Assembly (NCBI GenBank): GCA_026397475.1 | Contig: JAPLUT010000003.1 | Location: forward strand, 1-48,789 | Direction of reading: 5' to 3' | From: a candidate division SR1 bacterium | Lineage (GTDB): Bacteria; Patescibacteriota; Gracilibacteria; Absconditabacterales; Absconditicoccaceae | DNA length: 48,789 nt | Shown: positions 47,211 to 48,789 of the stretch, one piece after another | Position numbering within the stretch: the stretch's first letter is position 1 | Layout: every line of letters begins with the position of its first letter | The notes under the pieces: model-generated | What the model was told of the DNA's origin: nothing | What the model saw: only the letters and a program-made list of their open reading frames with translations | Databases searched by the model: none | Program-made: the position numbers and the translations under genes

Positions 47211-48789
47211 GTGCTGCCAAGGAGAAACATATTATTTAAGCTGAAATATATTATAGGGACCGTTGTTTTCTCTTTTTTTCTGATTAGTTTTTCAACTCAG
47301 GCATCAATAACTATCCCTGATAGTATTGCCAATGTCCTTCAAATTGTCCAAAGACTTCTTGTTACAGATAATGGGAATACTGATGGAAGTCCAATTATTG
47401 ATCTTAATACGGGATGAAACATTGTCGTTTATTGACCACTAAAAAATAGTTTGGGACAATCGTTTATCACTACAGAAACAGATCCGATATTTTCTGCAAG
47501 TTATGCGGCATGAATTACTTCTACACAAATCTCTCATTGGAACTCTGCTTATTGACGAGGAAATTATGCTTTGATGTGATATCTTACCTGAGAAGCTGAT
47601 CCCATTTGGAATGCAGATAAATCATTATATTACACAAAAACAGACGTGGATAATATTGTCTCCTGACTTGCAGGATGATTGTTATATAAGTGAGTTTGGG
47701 ATTATTCTACCGGTAGTTTGCCTTCTGATATTATTATTGGTGATTTATATATTGTTTCTAGCTCATGAAATTTTTATTGATTTGATTTGTCAGTTGGAGA
47801 TATGATTATTGCCAATAATGATGTTGTTGGCTCTAGCGTTTCTACAGATCGGGATGTTGTAAGAAACGTAAGTAATCCTGAGCTTGATCCAATATTTTCT
47901 GCAAGTTATGCGGCATGAATTACTTCTACACAAATTTCTCATTGGAACGATGTATATTCTCGATGAAATCATACTTTGATGGGATATCTTACGTGAGAAA
48001 CAGATCCGATATGGAACATAGAGAAATCTAACTATTATACTATCTCAGATATAAATGCAAAGTGATATCTTACATGATATGCTGAAACTGATCCTACATG
48101 GAATATGGAAAAATCTAATTATTATACTACAGGACAAATAAATGCGATGGGATATCTTACTAATTATGTAGAAACTGATCCTACATGGTTAAGTGAAAAG
48201 CCTAATTATTATACAAGTTTTCAAATAGATACTTTGTTGAGTTGATTGGTCCTTTCTGGCTGAGGTGCTTGAGGCGTTTGAGCAACAGGAGCCCAGGGTA
48301 TACAAGGTATCCAAGGAAATACTTGAGCAATGTGAAATACTTGAGCAACGTGATTGAATTGATTAGATTGAGTTGACTGAGTTGCTTGAATAAATGGAGC
48401 TACTGGTGCTGTTTGACCTACATGAGCACAAGGTATTCAAGGTATACAGTGATCAATAGGAAACACTTGATCAATAGGAAACACTTGATCACAAGGAATT
48501 CAATGAAATACTGGTGCGAAATGAGATAGTTGAACGATGCTTGATTATGAACGATCAGGAACGGAACTAAGATTTTGATATCTATGAGTACGATGATGAT
48601 TCACTAATCTTATAGGACCACAAGGTATACAAGGAATACAGGGTATACAAGGAATACAAGGAAATACTTGAGCGACTGGAGCAACGGGAGCCGTTTGAGT
48701 AACTGGCGCACAGTGAATACAATGAATACAATGATTAACATGAAACACTTGATTGCAAGGTATACAAGGAAATACTTGATCACAAGGTA
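47211..48789 (+). CDS. Collagen-like secreted surface protein with tail-fibre-type repeats (3' end outside window)
   Basis: GTG 47211 is the first possible start after an in-frame TAG at 47199-47201 and gives a signal peptide (KYIIGTVVFSFFLISFSTQA). Residues about 90-340 hold imperfect repeats: two copies of TDPIFSASYAAGITSTQISH (63 bp nearly identical, 405 bp apart) and four copies of a block like GYLTGETDPIWNIEKSNYYT. From about residue 345 the protein is a Gly-X-Y collagen-like run (GIQGIQGNTG, GATGAQG), broken once by TMLDYERSGTELRFGYLGVR. Most of the triplet glycines are UGA, so in the standard code the gene would hold dozens of stops. The protein is presumably a surface fibre or adhesin; similar repeats occur in phage tail fibres. 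Confidence 0.9.
47481..47948 (+). repeat. Direct 63-bp repeat inside the collagen-like gene
   Basis: 47481-47543 and 47886-47948 differ at only two positions. They encode the same TDPIFSASYAAGITSTQISH unit. Recombination between them would remove 135 residues in frame. Confidence 0.8.

Overview
The window is AT-rich bacterial DNA that reads correctly only when UGA is glycine (genetic code 25). Almost every long gene here is broken by in-frame TGA under the standard code and becomes one full-length protein of a known family once TGA is read as Gly. The TGA codons fall on invariant glycines: three in the P-loop of the cytidylate kinase, the last Gly of the PilT Walker A, the MurG N-terminal glycine loop, and many Gly positions of a collagen-like protein. 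Every complete gene ends in TAA or TAG. This points to Candidatus Absconditabacteria (SR1) or Gracilibacteria; I cannot separate the two from this window. Clear Shine-Dalgarno sequences are rare. Six of the seven best promoter candidates have exactly 16 bp between the -35 and -10 boxes.

Layout. 0-5.9 kb: tail of an ISL3-like transposase, thrS, a two-gene operon of unknown function, a WecA/TagO-like glycosyltransferase and a secreted CAP protein. 5.9-10.2 kb: a second two-gene unknown operon with almost the same promoter as the first, a four-helix-bundle (S23-type) gene between AT-rich arms, and dnaJ. 10.2-12.4 kb: a hairpin-rich noncoding stretch, an M23 lipoprotein with no UGA codons (probably imported) and a native lipoprotein. 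12.5-16 kb: a large SLH-domain S-layer-type protein. 16-17 kb: no gene. 17-25.2 kb, all minus strand: comEC, a CsaB-like pyruvyltransferase, a second S23-type gene with arms, a lamin-tail secreted protein, murG, a HigA-like regulator with four operator-like palindromes, and an unknown protein. 25.3-29.3 kb, minus: an RluA-type pseudouridine synthase, secF, rnc and an LCP protein. 29.7-33.3 kb, plus: pilT, small genes and two T4SS-pilin-like proteins. 33.3-33.6 kb: tRNA-Gly(GCC). 33.7-39.7 kb: a lytic transglycosylase fused to an SGNH hydrolase, a membrane protein, a FecR-like protein and an ArsR/SdpR-type regulator. 39.8-48.8 kb: cmk, hflX, rny, an lgt-like gene, an unknown membrane protein, a DUF3127/SSB-like protein, lspA, and a collagen-like surface protein that runs off the end.

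How the genes fit together. The dominant theme is building a cell surface: lipid-linked precursors (WecA/TagO-like, MurG), polymer attachment (LCP), pyruvylation (CsaB), an SLH protein that would bind a pyruvylated polymer, lipoprotein maturation (lgt-like, lspA), export (secF), wall remodelling (SLT-SGNH, M23), and DNA uptake or pili (comEC, pilT, T4SS pilins). The less ordinary signals are a dispersed AT-rich repeat family tied to S23-type genes, one copy of which is read through inside thrS as sense codons; the shared promoter of three unknown or pilus operons; the operator array upstream of the regulator-murG pair; and two structured noncoding regions.
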